A stretch of 64,000 bases of DNA, taken from assembly GCA_002794735.1 (NCBI GenBank), contig NBAZ01000012.1, positions 372,001 through 436,000 of the forward strand. The letters are read 5' to 3'. Positions within the stretch are counted from its first letter, which is position 1. Each line of letters starts with the position of its first letter. The notes under the pieces are model-generated. The model worked only from the letters and a program-made list of their open reading frames with translations. It did no database searches and had not been told where the DNA came from. Positions 47,265-58,600 of the stretch are shown one piece after another. Source of the DNA: Pyrrhoderma lamaoense. Lineage: Eukaryota > Basidiomycota > Agaricomycetes > Hymenochaetales > Hymenochaetaceae. A program made the position numbers and the translations under genes.

Positions 47265-48693
47265 TCAACGTGTATAAACCCGCAAGGAATTGATCTCCCA
47301 GTAAGCATCTGAGAAGGCTCTTGGGTTATCTCTCACAACTGTTCGTGAGTTAGTCCTACATTCTTCGTGGAGAGTCAATAGGTTTTTCTTACAGTCTTCG
47401 CATGTTCCAGCACCACACCCAGCGGAGTTGAATCGGGGGCCTGCCCACGGTCCCTATGGTAAAACAATCAACATCACAATATATAATGAGGATTTAGAAG
47501 GTTCTCTGAAGTATAGCTTACACAAAATGATAGGTTAATGACTAGATTATGTGGTGAGAAGTGTGCGTTAAAGTCACATGAACTAGAAGCTGGGAAGAAT
47601 GCTTGAGGAGTACCCCATCGTTTCGGGGCACCTCCACCATCCCTAAGGTAATCATCTAGATCAATTGATTGTGCATCGCCTGAGGCAATTTCGGGAGGTA
47701 CAGATCGGTCCCCTCTGGGCCAGAAGTACATGGCGACGCCGAGAGAGGAAGAACGGGTGATGACGACGAAGCCTCCTCCGTGCTGGTTGATGCCCTGTCC
47801 GAAGGTACTGGGTGTCCAGTATGTTTGGCAGCCTGAGTTGGAGTTGGAGTTGATGTAGCAGTTGGGGGTTGGAGAGTAGCTGATATGGGAGAGTATCGAT
47901 TAGAATTCAAACGTGCATAAACGGTGGATCAGTATCGGTGGTATCAAAGAGTCCGAACGGATGGATTTATTTAGAAGAATAAGTTAGGGAAATAAGAGCT
48001 TTACTTACCCTTTCTGCCTTCTATCATCTGGCATATAGCATCCATCGGCAGTATGAAGGGAAGCGACGTTCGAATCTTGATTATGGATACCCTTAAATTT
48101 CGATCAATATGGATTACAACACACCAGCCTTAAGGGGTAGAAAAGGTTAGGGAGGGGTATGTACCTCGATTATGTCGATCTCGCCGCCATTAGGCCAGTT
48201 ACCCGGGCTAAAAGTCCAAAAGGCTGGCCACTGTGCACATCCGCCCGGCATATGTTCCAGGTCCATGACGATGATTGAGTCTGCGTACGACTTGAGGGAA
48301 GTTATGCGGATACTATCACGTCCGCGAGAACCAGAAGGAAGTATGTCCGTGCTGTCGGCACGAATAACAAATTTGTTCCCCGAAGCTACGAATGAGAATA
48401 GTATGCGGGAGAAGGACGTTGTAGATTATTCATTTTTAAAATCTAGTAGAATCAATTTGAGGTGAAAGTTAATTCTCACCATACGTAAGGTTTCTCTGAA
48501 GAGCAGTTCCCTGATCAACATAGTTAACATAACCACCTGAAGGATCAGAGAAAGTTTCCCAGTTGAAACCACCGAGAAAGCCTGTTCCAATGTAATTGTC
48601 TTGGAGATGGTAAGTAGCCGCATTTATAGTTGAGGTACTTGTAGCAAGAGCTATAGCTAAGGCACAGAGTTTACTAAGTGCAAAGATGCGCAT
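47265..48693 (-). CDS. Secreted GH16 family glucanase
   Basis: Six exons (48693-48480, 48385-48165, 48091-48009, 47879-47522, 47453-47393, 47338-47265) encode 336 residues. A signal peptide (MRIFALSKLCALAIALATS) is followed by YHLQDNYIGTGFLGGFNWE. The catalytic motif GEIDIIEG (Glu about 140 and 145) is that of GH16 endo-beta-glucanases; intron 2 lies right after the second catalytic Glu. Further features are YINSNSNSGCQTYW, FGQGINQHGGGFVVITR, YFWPRG and the end DAYWEINSLRVYTR. Such enzymes cut beta-1,3/1,4- or 1,3/1,6-glucans of cell walls. The fifth intron is short (47339-47392) and easily missed; its removal gives CEDFVRDNPRAF. The gene is divergent from the aspartic protease gene, so the two secreted hydrolases could share a promoter region. 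The frame is intact. Confidence 0.92.
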
Positions 48694-49283
48694 GCTAGAT
48701 CGTTTATTGACTTGGGTATAGATATCTGAGTACGTCTAGGAGTCAAGACAGGGAGGGGGGCTGGTCCCCATATTTATCACCATTGTAAAACGGACTGAAC
48801 TACGGAAAGGGCAAGAGTCTAGATTGAGGTTTCTCCCAGAGTAATTAGATTTACACTTTAGTTTTTCCCTCTTTTTTGCCTTATTCTTGCGAATAGAGCT
48901 TGTTGTTTTAGGTATTTACTACCTTGACGATAGCGATCAAGTATTCTTAGTCACATAAGATGATTGCTGTTAACAACGAAGTCGTGACAAATTAAGGAGG
49001 CAACACGATGTTACGCAATGTGACATGTCGCGCCGCACTCTCCGACAATTCTAATAGTGCCCAAACGTACAGTTGTGTCCAAAACTTGATGTCAGCCTCT
49101 AGTTAGCATCAGGTGTATCTAGCATGGTCCAGCCGTTACATACTGGTATCTAGACCCATTTGATATGATGCCAACTTTATTCCTAATAAATAATGAAAAG
49201 TAGGAAACAGTGATTCCAAGGTCGTCACCCGAGTTTCTGGCCCATCAACTTTCCATTCTTCACAGAAAAGCCAGCTAGACGAC
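48694..49283. promoter_or_regulatory. shared intergenic promoter region of two secreted hydrolases
   Basis: 590 bp between divergent starts. A TATA-like GATAAATA (minus strand, 48771-48778) lies about 80 bp upstream of the GH16 ATG. Shared control is inferred only from the layout. Confidence 0.4.
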
Positions 49284-52200
49284 ATGAGCCTGCTAAAATC
49301 TGCCCTTCTCTTCTCCGCTCTCTGCCCCGGATGCATGTTTCTGCTGTTGAATTCTATCAGGTCGGGATGCATCGATTCGCAGTACGAAATGACGACGTTC
49401 AAAACTATATGCCCATCCAAGGAAACTTCGGCGGACCTGTGTTTAATAATCACTACCCAGTATGTTTAATACTGTACTTGAAAACATATGTGCATCTTTC
49501 GTGATTAATCATGAACCTATTACTTTAATGATTGTATCATCATTATATGACTTAGCAACGAGAACGCACGAAGGTTATGTCCAAATATGAAGAGGCTCCT
49601 AAACTCATAAATGGCATCGGATTGAATCCACCAATAGCAATTCCCTTGGCTGATGAGTATCCGCTATTTGAGGATCCTACGGAGGTGTTTGCGAATCCGA
49701 AAGTGAAGAATGCAACAAGTGATATTGATTATGTTCATAGCCAACTTGAAGTTGCTGGTGATGTAGATCTTGGTTTCACTGGTCCGCAAGTTTCGTCACC
49801 CTCAGTACCAATATCTAGATGGCCTACGATGGACTTCATGTCAAATGGTCTAGACATACTTTACTATGGCACTGTCGGTATTGGGACACCTGAACAATCT
49901 ATGCTGGTAGATTTTGACACCGGATCCTCTGACCTCTGGGTTGCCTCAGACTGTTCTAATTGTTTCGCCAAGCAATTCGATCCCAGTACTAGTAGTACGT
50001 ATAACGACGATCATGAAGACTTCAGCATTGCATACGTACGTCTAGTAATTGCGTTGTCTCTTGTCCAGGATTACTTATGCATGTATCTCATGTTCACTGT
50101 GTGCCAATCAACGATTGTCTCTTCTTACTCCTATTTTTTGTTTCCCATTTCAATACCCCTAAATATCTGTACTGAACTTTCGCTTTACTGTCACTTAGGG
50201 TACCGGACAGGTATATGGATCGCTAGGCAGAGATGCTATCTCCCTTGCGGGACTCACATATGGAAACCAAACGATTGGACTAGCAAATGTGGAATCGTCC
50301 GACTTTGACGGATACCCTATGAGTGGGATAATGGGGGCAGCATTTGGTTCAATCTCCACGTCTGGCCAGCCGACGGTATTCGAGAACCTCATGTTGAGTG
50401 GCCAAGTCTTGGTACCGATGTTTTCCGTGCATTTAACACGAGGCGCAAGTGAGGGGTCTGAGGTAAGTCCCCGGTCCCTTCTCTCTAATTCCCTCCTTCC
50501 AAGCTATGTGTGTACAGATGGGATCTGAGCTTCCCTTCCCCTCTTCCCCCACTACCCCTGTCCCCACACTTATGCATCCCTTTTAAAAACGTCGCAAGGG
50601 AGAGTTTGGCGTTTATTATCGTCGAGCGTCAATCAGTGACATTCCTCCGATTTGATATTGTTTCAATGTTTTATGAAATTCGTGGAGTGCTGTGGGGTTC
50701 GGGGGTTTCATTAAGCTATAAATATAATCTCAACTGTGACTAATATCAGTGATCTAAATTTGATTGATTTATCTCCATCATATATACCGTTGCGATTGTT
50801 ATAGGTTTGCTTCGGTTGTTATGATGCGAGCAAGACCAAAGGGGTGGTAACCTGGGTCCCGGTAGAATCAAAAACATATTGGACCGTAGCTATGAATGGA
50901 CTATCCGTAGATTCTACTTTTATGAATTGTTCTCTGGTCGCTGTGAGTAGATTCTCTCCATTCCCAATCATGATAGGTGTGACTTACCCAAACACAACAC
51001 TTATATCTTTATCAAAACGACAAAACGAAATAACACAAACACCACATCAACGGCGTTGTATCATCACAATACAGGCTATTGACACAGGGACTACTTTGAT
51101 TTATTTACCTGAAGGAGTCACGGAAAGGTTTTATGCCTCGGTAAGCACCTTTCTCCCTTCTAGAATGTTGCCTCTCAGCTTCGCGGGTAACTCTCTGACC
51201 TCTCTTTGACATTCATTCAAATAAAATTCCCATAATTGCAATTTACGATTGTATTTATGTAATTTAGATTCCTGGTTCCCGTCCAGCCACATCACTCGGC
51301 CCGGTACGTCTATTTTTGTGTATAGTGCCTGTCCCTCTTTTCTTTTACAATTATCTTGCCCCTTGATTATGCGTGTGTTTTCTAATAACAATTCGTCTGT
51401 TCTCAACCCCCTGCACATTACACATGGATCATGAATTTTATAAACGCCCTTTTTGACTTCTTTGTTATACTTCAACAGGTCTATATTCGTATCCGTGTAG
51501 TTCCAAGTTTGAGATTGCGTTCCGGTTCGGAAAGTCGGATTTTGCGATTGATATGCGTGATTTTAATTTGGGGAAAGTGTCAATTAATTCCACGTATGTT
51601 TTTTTCTTTCTTTGCTTCCTTCTTCTTCTTCCTTTTCTGTCTTCCCCTGCTCATCTACTCTTTTTTAATATTTTATTTTGCTCGCTCTACTTTCTCACCG
51701 ATTCTCTGGGTCTGCTCATACTCACACCACGCAACACATGAAAAAAAATCCCGCCCATACAACCATCCTTTACACACACTTCAACGCGCATGTACTCGAC
51801 GGGCGCACCTTAAACTCTCACGCGTGCATATGCCTCATGTGTCGGACGTTACATTCTCCTGCTTTCCATATTTTTCACTGTTTCTAGGGAATGTGTAGGA
51901 GGCATCATCTCCCTGGGCGATGATTTCCCTGATAGTCTCGCAATAATCGGTATGTTAATATAAAATCATCTCTCTTTTCGTTATACCTCAAATAAAACAG
52001 CGCCCAACCCTTTTTCTTTCTCTTGTCTACCTTTTCTCGTTTATATCTATAATTTTCTCTTGTTCTGTTATCCTGATGCTCAGTTTTTCTTTGAGAGTCA
52101 TTCAATTTGCTAATTTGCTAGTTTGCTAACTTGAAACTGAATACTCTTTTTTTGATACCCGATCTATCCTTTCTATCTCCTTGTCGTGGTTCGATATAAT

Positions 52201-52635
52201 CTTCGTTGTCTAAAACTATAACCATAACTATAACGACGACGCACTATCATCAACATCGGTGTTAACGCGAAAAAAAATAGGCGACGAGTTCCTAAAGTCT
52301 TGTGAGTTATATCATATCATTTTCTTTTTCTTAATTCACTCCCTTTCACCCTCATTACTCCCTATACCTCCATCCCTTGATGTGTGGGGGTGGAGGGGGT
52401 GGGAGACATCCTTGTAACTTACCTTACCGCATTCATGATTTTTTTATAACTCCTTGCTTGTTGATGAAAACGTTCCCGGCTGACTATATTTCTTTTTCAT
52501 TGTACTCTTTGGGCGTATACGTGTATTTGTGTGTGATGGATGAAATTGACGCTGATTACAGGGTACACGGTATACGATTACTCAAATGGGGTGCGGGTAG
52601 GGTTCGCACCGAGTGTTAATAATCACGGGTTCTAG
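49284..52635 (+). CDS. Secreted pepsin-like aspartic protease (A1 family)
   Basis: Ten exons: 49284-49459, 49556-50035, 50199-50462, 50805-50942, 51075-51140, 51268-51303, 51479-51593, 51888-51949, 52281-52301, 52562-52635; 477 residues after two corrections. A signal peptide (MSLLKSALLFSALC) and a propeptide of about 100 residues precede the mature enzyme. Both catalytic motifs are present: VDFDTGSSDLW (Asp near residue 180) and AIDTGTTL (near 355), with YGTVGIGTPEQSM and the closing DEFLKSWYTVYDYSNGVRVG. The frame breaks at C4 49324-49327, just after the signal peptide, and at C3 51300-51302. One added C at each yields SAVEFYQVGMHRFAVR and SLGPGLYSYPC. Exon 9 is a 21-nt microexon between introns of 331 and 260 nt; introns 3, 7, 8 and 9 are much longer than is usual here and pyrimidine-rich. 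Confidence 0.9.
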
Positions 52636-55600
52636 ACCTTCTTCCCCTCTCTTTTTTCTCTCTTTTCTTTCTTCTCTACCTATTGTTGTTGGTTATAGAT
52701 ACTATTTACACTATAATGTAATGCGTTACCTTGGTTCATCAGTTAGCAGTTGCAAGTTGCAGTGTTTAACAGGCTAGAGCTAGAAAGGCCATAAGAACCC
52801 ATAGATATAAAACAAAGAAACAAGAAAGGAAATTTTTGGGAAGGGGGGCTCGGGGCTGTTCATGTCATACTACCTTTACGCCACTGGTGATATTAGCAGC
52901 TAATGATCATTGGCGGTATTAGTATTAGTATCGTTAATCTACTTCGTACTTAAGGATCACTTGTTGGTGAGTATGTAGCACATCCCCATAGGCTAAGTAG
53001 TCGTTGTTGTTATTGTTTCGTTGCCGGTATCTTGATCTACTCTTACCTCCCCCTTTTCAATGGTATGAAAATCAAATCATTAAAAAATGAAAAGGTGAAA
53101 GTAAGATTAAAACCATGTGTGATCACATGTTTTACCAGTACCAGTACTACGGTACGAGTAGACGAAAAAATGATAGTGTATTTTTGTCACTATCCGCTAT
53201 CTACAATCGGTTTCTTCTGTTTTTTTGTTTTTGGGTTATTAATTCTCTGCTTTGTTAGACTAAGGTGGTGGGTGGGGAATACTAACGACTGCATCCGTCT
53301 ATCGACTGTTCGTATAATCAATCATACAACCATACGTCTGATTATCTACTTGTACAACCAACAACAAGCCTTCACCCTTTTCCCTCCCCTTTGAGTTGCC
53401 CACATAGACTATAGAGTAGTGATCTAAGGCGTTAAACATCACAAACACGCACGCACACGCATGCACGCATAACACGCACAACTCATCGCTGCTCCATCAT
53501 CTCCGTTGTTTGTTAAGTTGGTTAAGGGTCTCACGGCGATCTTAAGGATCGTTCATACACACAGTAAAAACCATGCATCCGATGCATAGCATAAGTGATT
53601 CCAAACGGAAGAACGGAAGAGTCGAGTAAGCAAGTCAGTAAGTGATAGATCTCACTATCTTTAATCATCCTATTCAACGAATAATTCTTTATTCGCACTG
53701 TACCAGTAATTACATGATCCTTTCAATCGCATATTTCCTTTATATCCTTTATTGTTTGATTCTTGATTTAATAAGCAAGAAAATCAAACAGGCTCTACGG
53801 TTAACGACTTACATAACATTACGTAATAAAGAAATCAGTTCATTGATAAGCAAAACATAATTACATTCAGCGCTTAGCATACAAATAATATTAAGCATAC
53901 CATGTGTACTTGTACAACATGCAAATATTGATATATACATAGGGGATCCGAGTCGAGCGCCACGGGACTGGGAGGGATGGCGGTGAACAACACTTTTCAG
54001 GAGACTTCTATTTAAGCTTACCTTACCCCCCTAACCCCGACCTGGCCCTTTTCTTCCATTGATTCTTGACAAAAACCTTATATACTAGTTTAGTTATGGA
54101 ACCCTGCCTCCCTCGGAACGGGATGATCAAAACTCGTGTGATGGTTGATGTGTTGTCAGGTCAGGGGCAATGATCATGTTATATTTGTATGTATATAATA
54201 TGTATAGGTATGTGAAATTGGATGTTTCCTCCCTTTCGAGTCGGGGATGGGTTGATTAGGTTTTGGTAGTCTTTTGAATACATGTATATACATATATTTA
54301 TATTCGGTAGTGAATGTTTTGGTGGAAAAGGATCATCGTTGATATGAGGTTATTGAGGGTATGTGGGTAGAAACATGTTTCATTGGACCTGTGCATTCGC
54401 TGTGCGTTCTTGGTGAAGAAGGATAGGAGACAGGTGGAAATGTATGGATCATTGACGTAGAGATATGTGGTTGCGGAAATGAAAATGAAAATGATATTAG
54501 TCGGTGTATTGGATGATAAGACAGATATCTATTACTCACTTCACTCGAGCACTCAGGGAGAGAGAGCGGCCGCCATTGATACCCGTAACGTCCTTTCCGT
54601 CAGGCTGCGCACCCTCCCTCCCCACTCTCTCCATCCCACTACAAAAGTGAGGAGTGAAAAGGGAAAAAAGGTGTTCGTAGAGTCTATTTCAGACGTCCCC
54701 CTTGTTCCTTTTTTCTATTTTCATCCCATCTTCCATATTCCGCCTTGAGCTCTCTCCCTCCGTCCTCCTGCCTCTCCTCATCATCGTCATCAATATTTCC
54801 CTCTCTTGATTTTTCTTTTTTGTTTGGGAAATTTAACGACAACTTACGACAAACGCGCCTGGTTGAACTTTTGAAACTACTGCCGAGTCCGTCCCGTAAC
54901 TACCGCTGCTAACGACCCCCGATTCCAGATCCCAAGAAAGAAGCTGAACAGCCTCTCACACACCCGTTAATCCCATACTCTTATTTACTCATCCCATTCC
55001 TCCTCATTTTCCTCTCCATTCCTCTCCAGGCTCTCAACCGTCTCGTGTATTTATTTCCTCCCGTAATTCCTTCTCCTTTCCTACTCCTACAATTCGGCCC
55101 TTTACCGTCGGGTATTTGTCGACGAGTGGCTAGTGAGGATCAAGAGGGATTTTGTTAAGAACACGACTTGCCCCCCTGGTCCCTTTTTGTCGCTAGTCGT
55201 GGCGAGTCAATCCATATTTCCATCTCTCCTCCTCCCGATCGACCAACCGACCAACCACTCGAACCTAAGACAGAGAATAGAAAGAGAGAGGACAGAAGAG
55301 AAGATCAAAGTATAGCAAATCATCCCTTGTCGTCAAGAGCTCCCTAACACGCAAGGTTGTGCACACATATACACACACACACGTACAAACAGAACTTGAG
55401 TAAACAACAACTCAGCTCTCTCGTAACATAACATAAACCCATAATTTCTTGGGGACCCTGCAATTTGCGTTCGTTTGGCGAACTGCGCGCACATTCCCCT
55501 CCATCTCTCTCCCTCATCCATCATAGTCACCATCACCATCGTCAAGAGCGTGCCGAGGTCCCCCCCTCTCTCCATATCCTTCCAACATCCCACACTCCTC

Positions 55601-55669
55601 CCCTCTAATTCCTTCACTAGTCTTGCGGGTACAGTTCAAGGGAGCCATCTCCTTCCTTAATTCCGAAAC
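52636..55669. other. long upstream region of the LIM-RhoGAP gene
   Basis: 3.0 kb with no supported gene. It holds a CACACGCACGCA-type repeat (53440-53480), TA-rich stretches (54180-54310) and, from about 54700 to 55650, strongly pyrimidine-rich sequence typical of the promoter and leader of highly transcribed fungal genes. Confidence 0.5.
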
Positions 55670-58600
55670 ATGCTTTCAACGATGCCTAGCGTATCTCCAG
55701 ATTCACAAAGGACTCTAGGTGGGCCGATGTCAGAGTTAGAGGATGACAGGTTATGTGCGGGTGCCGCAAGTCAGTGAGTAGCGACTCTGGCGGGGTCGTA
55801 GTGGCATTTGGGAATTCGTTATGGCATGTTGACTGGTGAGTGTCCTCTTGTTCCTTTTTTTCATAATCTTCATTATCGCTCTCTCCTCCGCTGCTTCTTC
55901 CCTTTTTAAACTCCACTTTTTTCCCTTCCTTCCTTCCTTTCCTTCCTCGTGTCTCTTCCGTGTTCCGTGTCCTCGTGTACTCCGTGTCCGACTCCTCACA
56001 ACGTCATTCACCTTTCACTTTCACTTTTTACCTTTCTTCCATCTCCGGCGGGGTGATCTCCCCTTGTATCTAAACTAAACTAAAACGAGTCTCTCCTCAT
56101 TCTATCTCTTCGCTTCCATAACATTATTGACATCACATCTCACAACATTTCCTCTATTGTGGAATTTCATCTTCTGTTTTGAAACCTATGCTAAACTTTA
56201 CTTTGATATACAGTTTTAAATGTGCGAAATGCGGAAATCAAGTCAACGTGAGTTCTAAGCTTCTCAGTTGAAGCTTGTTCGTCTTAACTGACAAGGCTTC
56301 TAACCTTCTCCTCGTTCTCTCTATTTCTTTGATTTGATTTCATCTTTCGCGCTTATTTTTCTTCTGTTTCTCTCTCTCCTTCCCGTCTATCCACTCCCGC
56401 TCTCCAATGCTTGCTGATTCATTTCCGCATTTGTGATCGTTCTATTTCATTATGTCGCCTATATCTACCTTTCCCCTCCTTTCTCTCTCTCTCTTTCTCT
56501 TACTAGGCGGACACCAATCTCCTTTTACTCTCAGACGGTTCACCCGTGTGCGCAAACTGTTACAATTGTAAGGTATGCAAGAAGCCAATCTTGGATGAAG
56601 CAGTTATGACCGGAGACGATTCCTTCCACGCTGAATGCTTTACATGTCGGAGCTGCAAGAATCGGATCGACGAGCTGGTGTTTGCAAAGACAAGTCAGGG
56701 GTTTTATTGTATGAAATGTCATAACGAACGAGTTGCGAGGAGTCGGAGGCATATGGCTAAACAGAAGCAACGGGAACGTGAGCGAGAACGAGAACGAGAT
56801 AGGGAACGTGCGGCTCTCGGAAGTTCTGCAGGGCGAAGCACGGCGTCTTCGAATAGCACTGGAGAAGCTGGCCAACGAGGGAATGAACATGCGACCGGGG
56901 TGAGTTGGAGTTTAATTTCCCCCTTCAGAACTTCAGACAAAGTCAATCTTGAATAGTCATAAAACTCATACTCATCGTCAATTTCACAAACTTTGTCATT
57001 TTTTTTTCGCAGATTCAATCCCAATCGCGATTGCCATCTTCCCCTGATGACGAAGCGAACGTACCGAATACAGGCGAGACGGCTGCTACTGCGACTGCTG
57101 CTGCGCTTACTGAGCGGCGGCGGTCTGGATCGCCCGCGCCTCCGGTGTCTGTCACTGTGGCTGGTCCCAGTAAGACGCCTAATGGTGTTAATGGTAATCC
57201 TACTTCAAATTCTCACGATCAGGACATCCATCAATCTCAATCTCGAGAATTGTCAGGCTATCATCAGCAGTATACGTCAACGATAAATGAAAATAGTACG
57301 CTCCCACCCCCTCCTTCTTATACTAAATCTCAGCAGTCACTGTCGGGTGAAGACTCTGCCCTGGGCTCGGCGTTGTATGGAAATGGAAATGGGAATGGCG
57401 CAAATTCAAACGGTCCTTCCAGTGGTGCTAATGGCGTTGGGAGCACCGTTGAGCCGGGTTCACCATCACCGTCGATGTCTGTCTCTGTCTCGCATGACGG
57501 AGGCTCGTCTAATGACCATAGCGTGTCTAGCAACCGAACTAGTTCCACTGGACTCGCACTCTCCAATTCAGGCTCTGGCTCTGGTAGTCGGGGACAGGCG
57601 GAGACACTAGCTCAGTTGGGAGAAGGGGGTAGTTATAATGCTGAATTACGTCGCGGGAGTTTCGATGACGGCTCTCAACGGGGGTTACAGCCGAAGACAG
57701 GCGTGAATAATACTACTGATAGTAGTGGTAGTGGTAGTAGTAGTTCTGGTGGGACGTCTGGGGGACTTGTGGTCAGGAAACGAGAGAAGAGAGCGTCGAT
57801 TAACCCTGGTTTGCAGTTGGAAGCGTCAAAGATGTTCCATTCGTACTCTCAAAGCCAAAGACCGACTTCTCCTTCTTCGTCTCGAACTCAATCTCAATCT
57901 CCTGGTTCTGCTGCTTCTCAGCGGGGTGGAAGGGAGTCTCCTCGTGTTACTTCCCCGTTGAGAGATTACTTTTTGAACAATGAGGATGAATCGGGGTCTA
58001 CGACGGTTTACTCTCCTTCGCATTCTCAGCCACAGACGTCAAACGATGGACGGACACTCTCTCCTACTTCACCACGTAGTGCACCGGTTCCCGTCATACA
58101 GAACGGTTCTGGTTCTAGTCCTAGTTCTGGTTCTAGTATGACAAAGCCTGAATCGACGAATAGCAAGTTTCCGACGAGGTTTGATAGTCTGCACAATAAC
58201 AGTACTAATAATAATGCGGATGCCTCGGCGAGTAACTCGGCTCCTCCATCTGCTCGTCCTGGTTTACCTAGTTCACCATATAACGGCCGATTGAACATGG
58301 GCGGTACGACTGTGCCTCAACTCCGTGCGCAGCGATCGTTTGACGTTCGTGGTACTGGTGGGATAAGTAGGTTTGACACGTCTACTTCTGCTACTACTGG
58401 GACTAGCTTTGGGTCGGGCTTACTGGTGCTAGTGCTGGTGGGAATGGGGCTGAGTTGGACAGACGGAGTCGGTCTGTGAGCCCGAAGCCGCCTGATGTAC
58501 CGCGGAGTATTGAGAGTGGGACGGATACGGAGACTGATAATGGGAATGAGTCGGATGATATCATGCGTAGTTATATGGACGGCGGAGATCGTGATAGAGA

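Noticed and set aside
47879..47910. Frame break in the GH16 gene at a C5 run
   Set aside because: Choosing the acceptor ATATCAG places the exon start so that the conserved YINSNSNSGC frame is read directly; no base is missing.
53440..53480. CACACGCACGCA repeat as a CRISPR-like array
   Set aside because: A simple microsatellite with no spacers; no CRISPR arrays are expected in a fungal nuclear genome.
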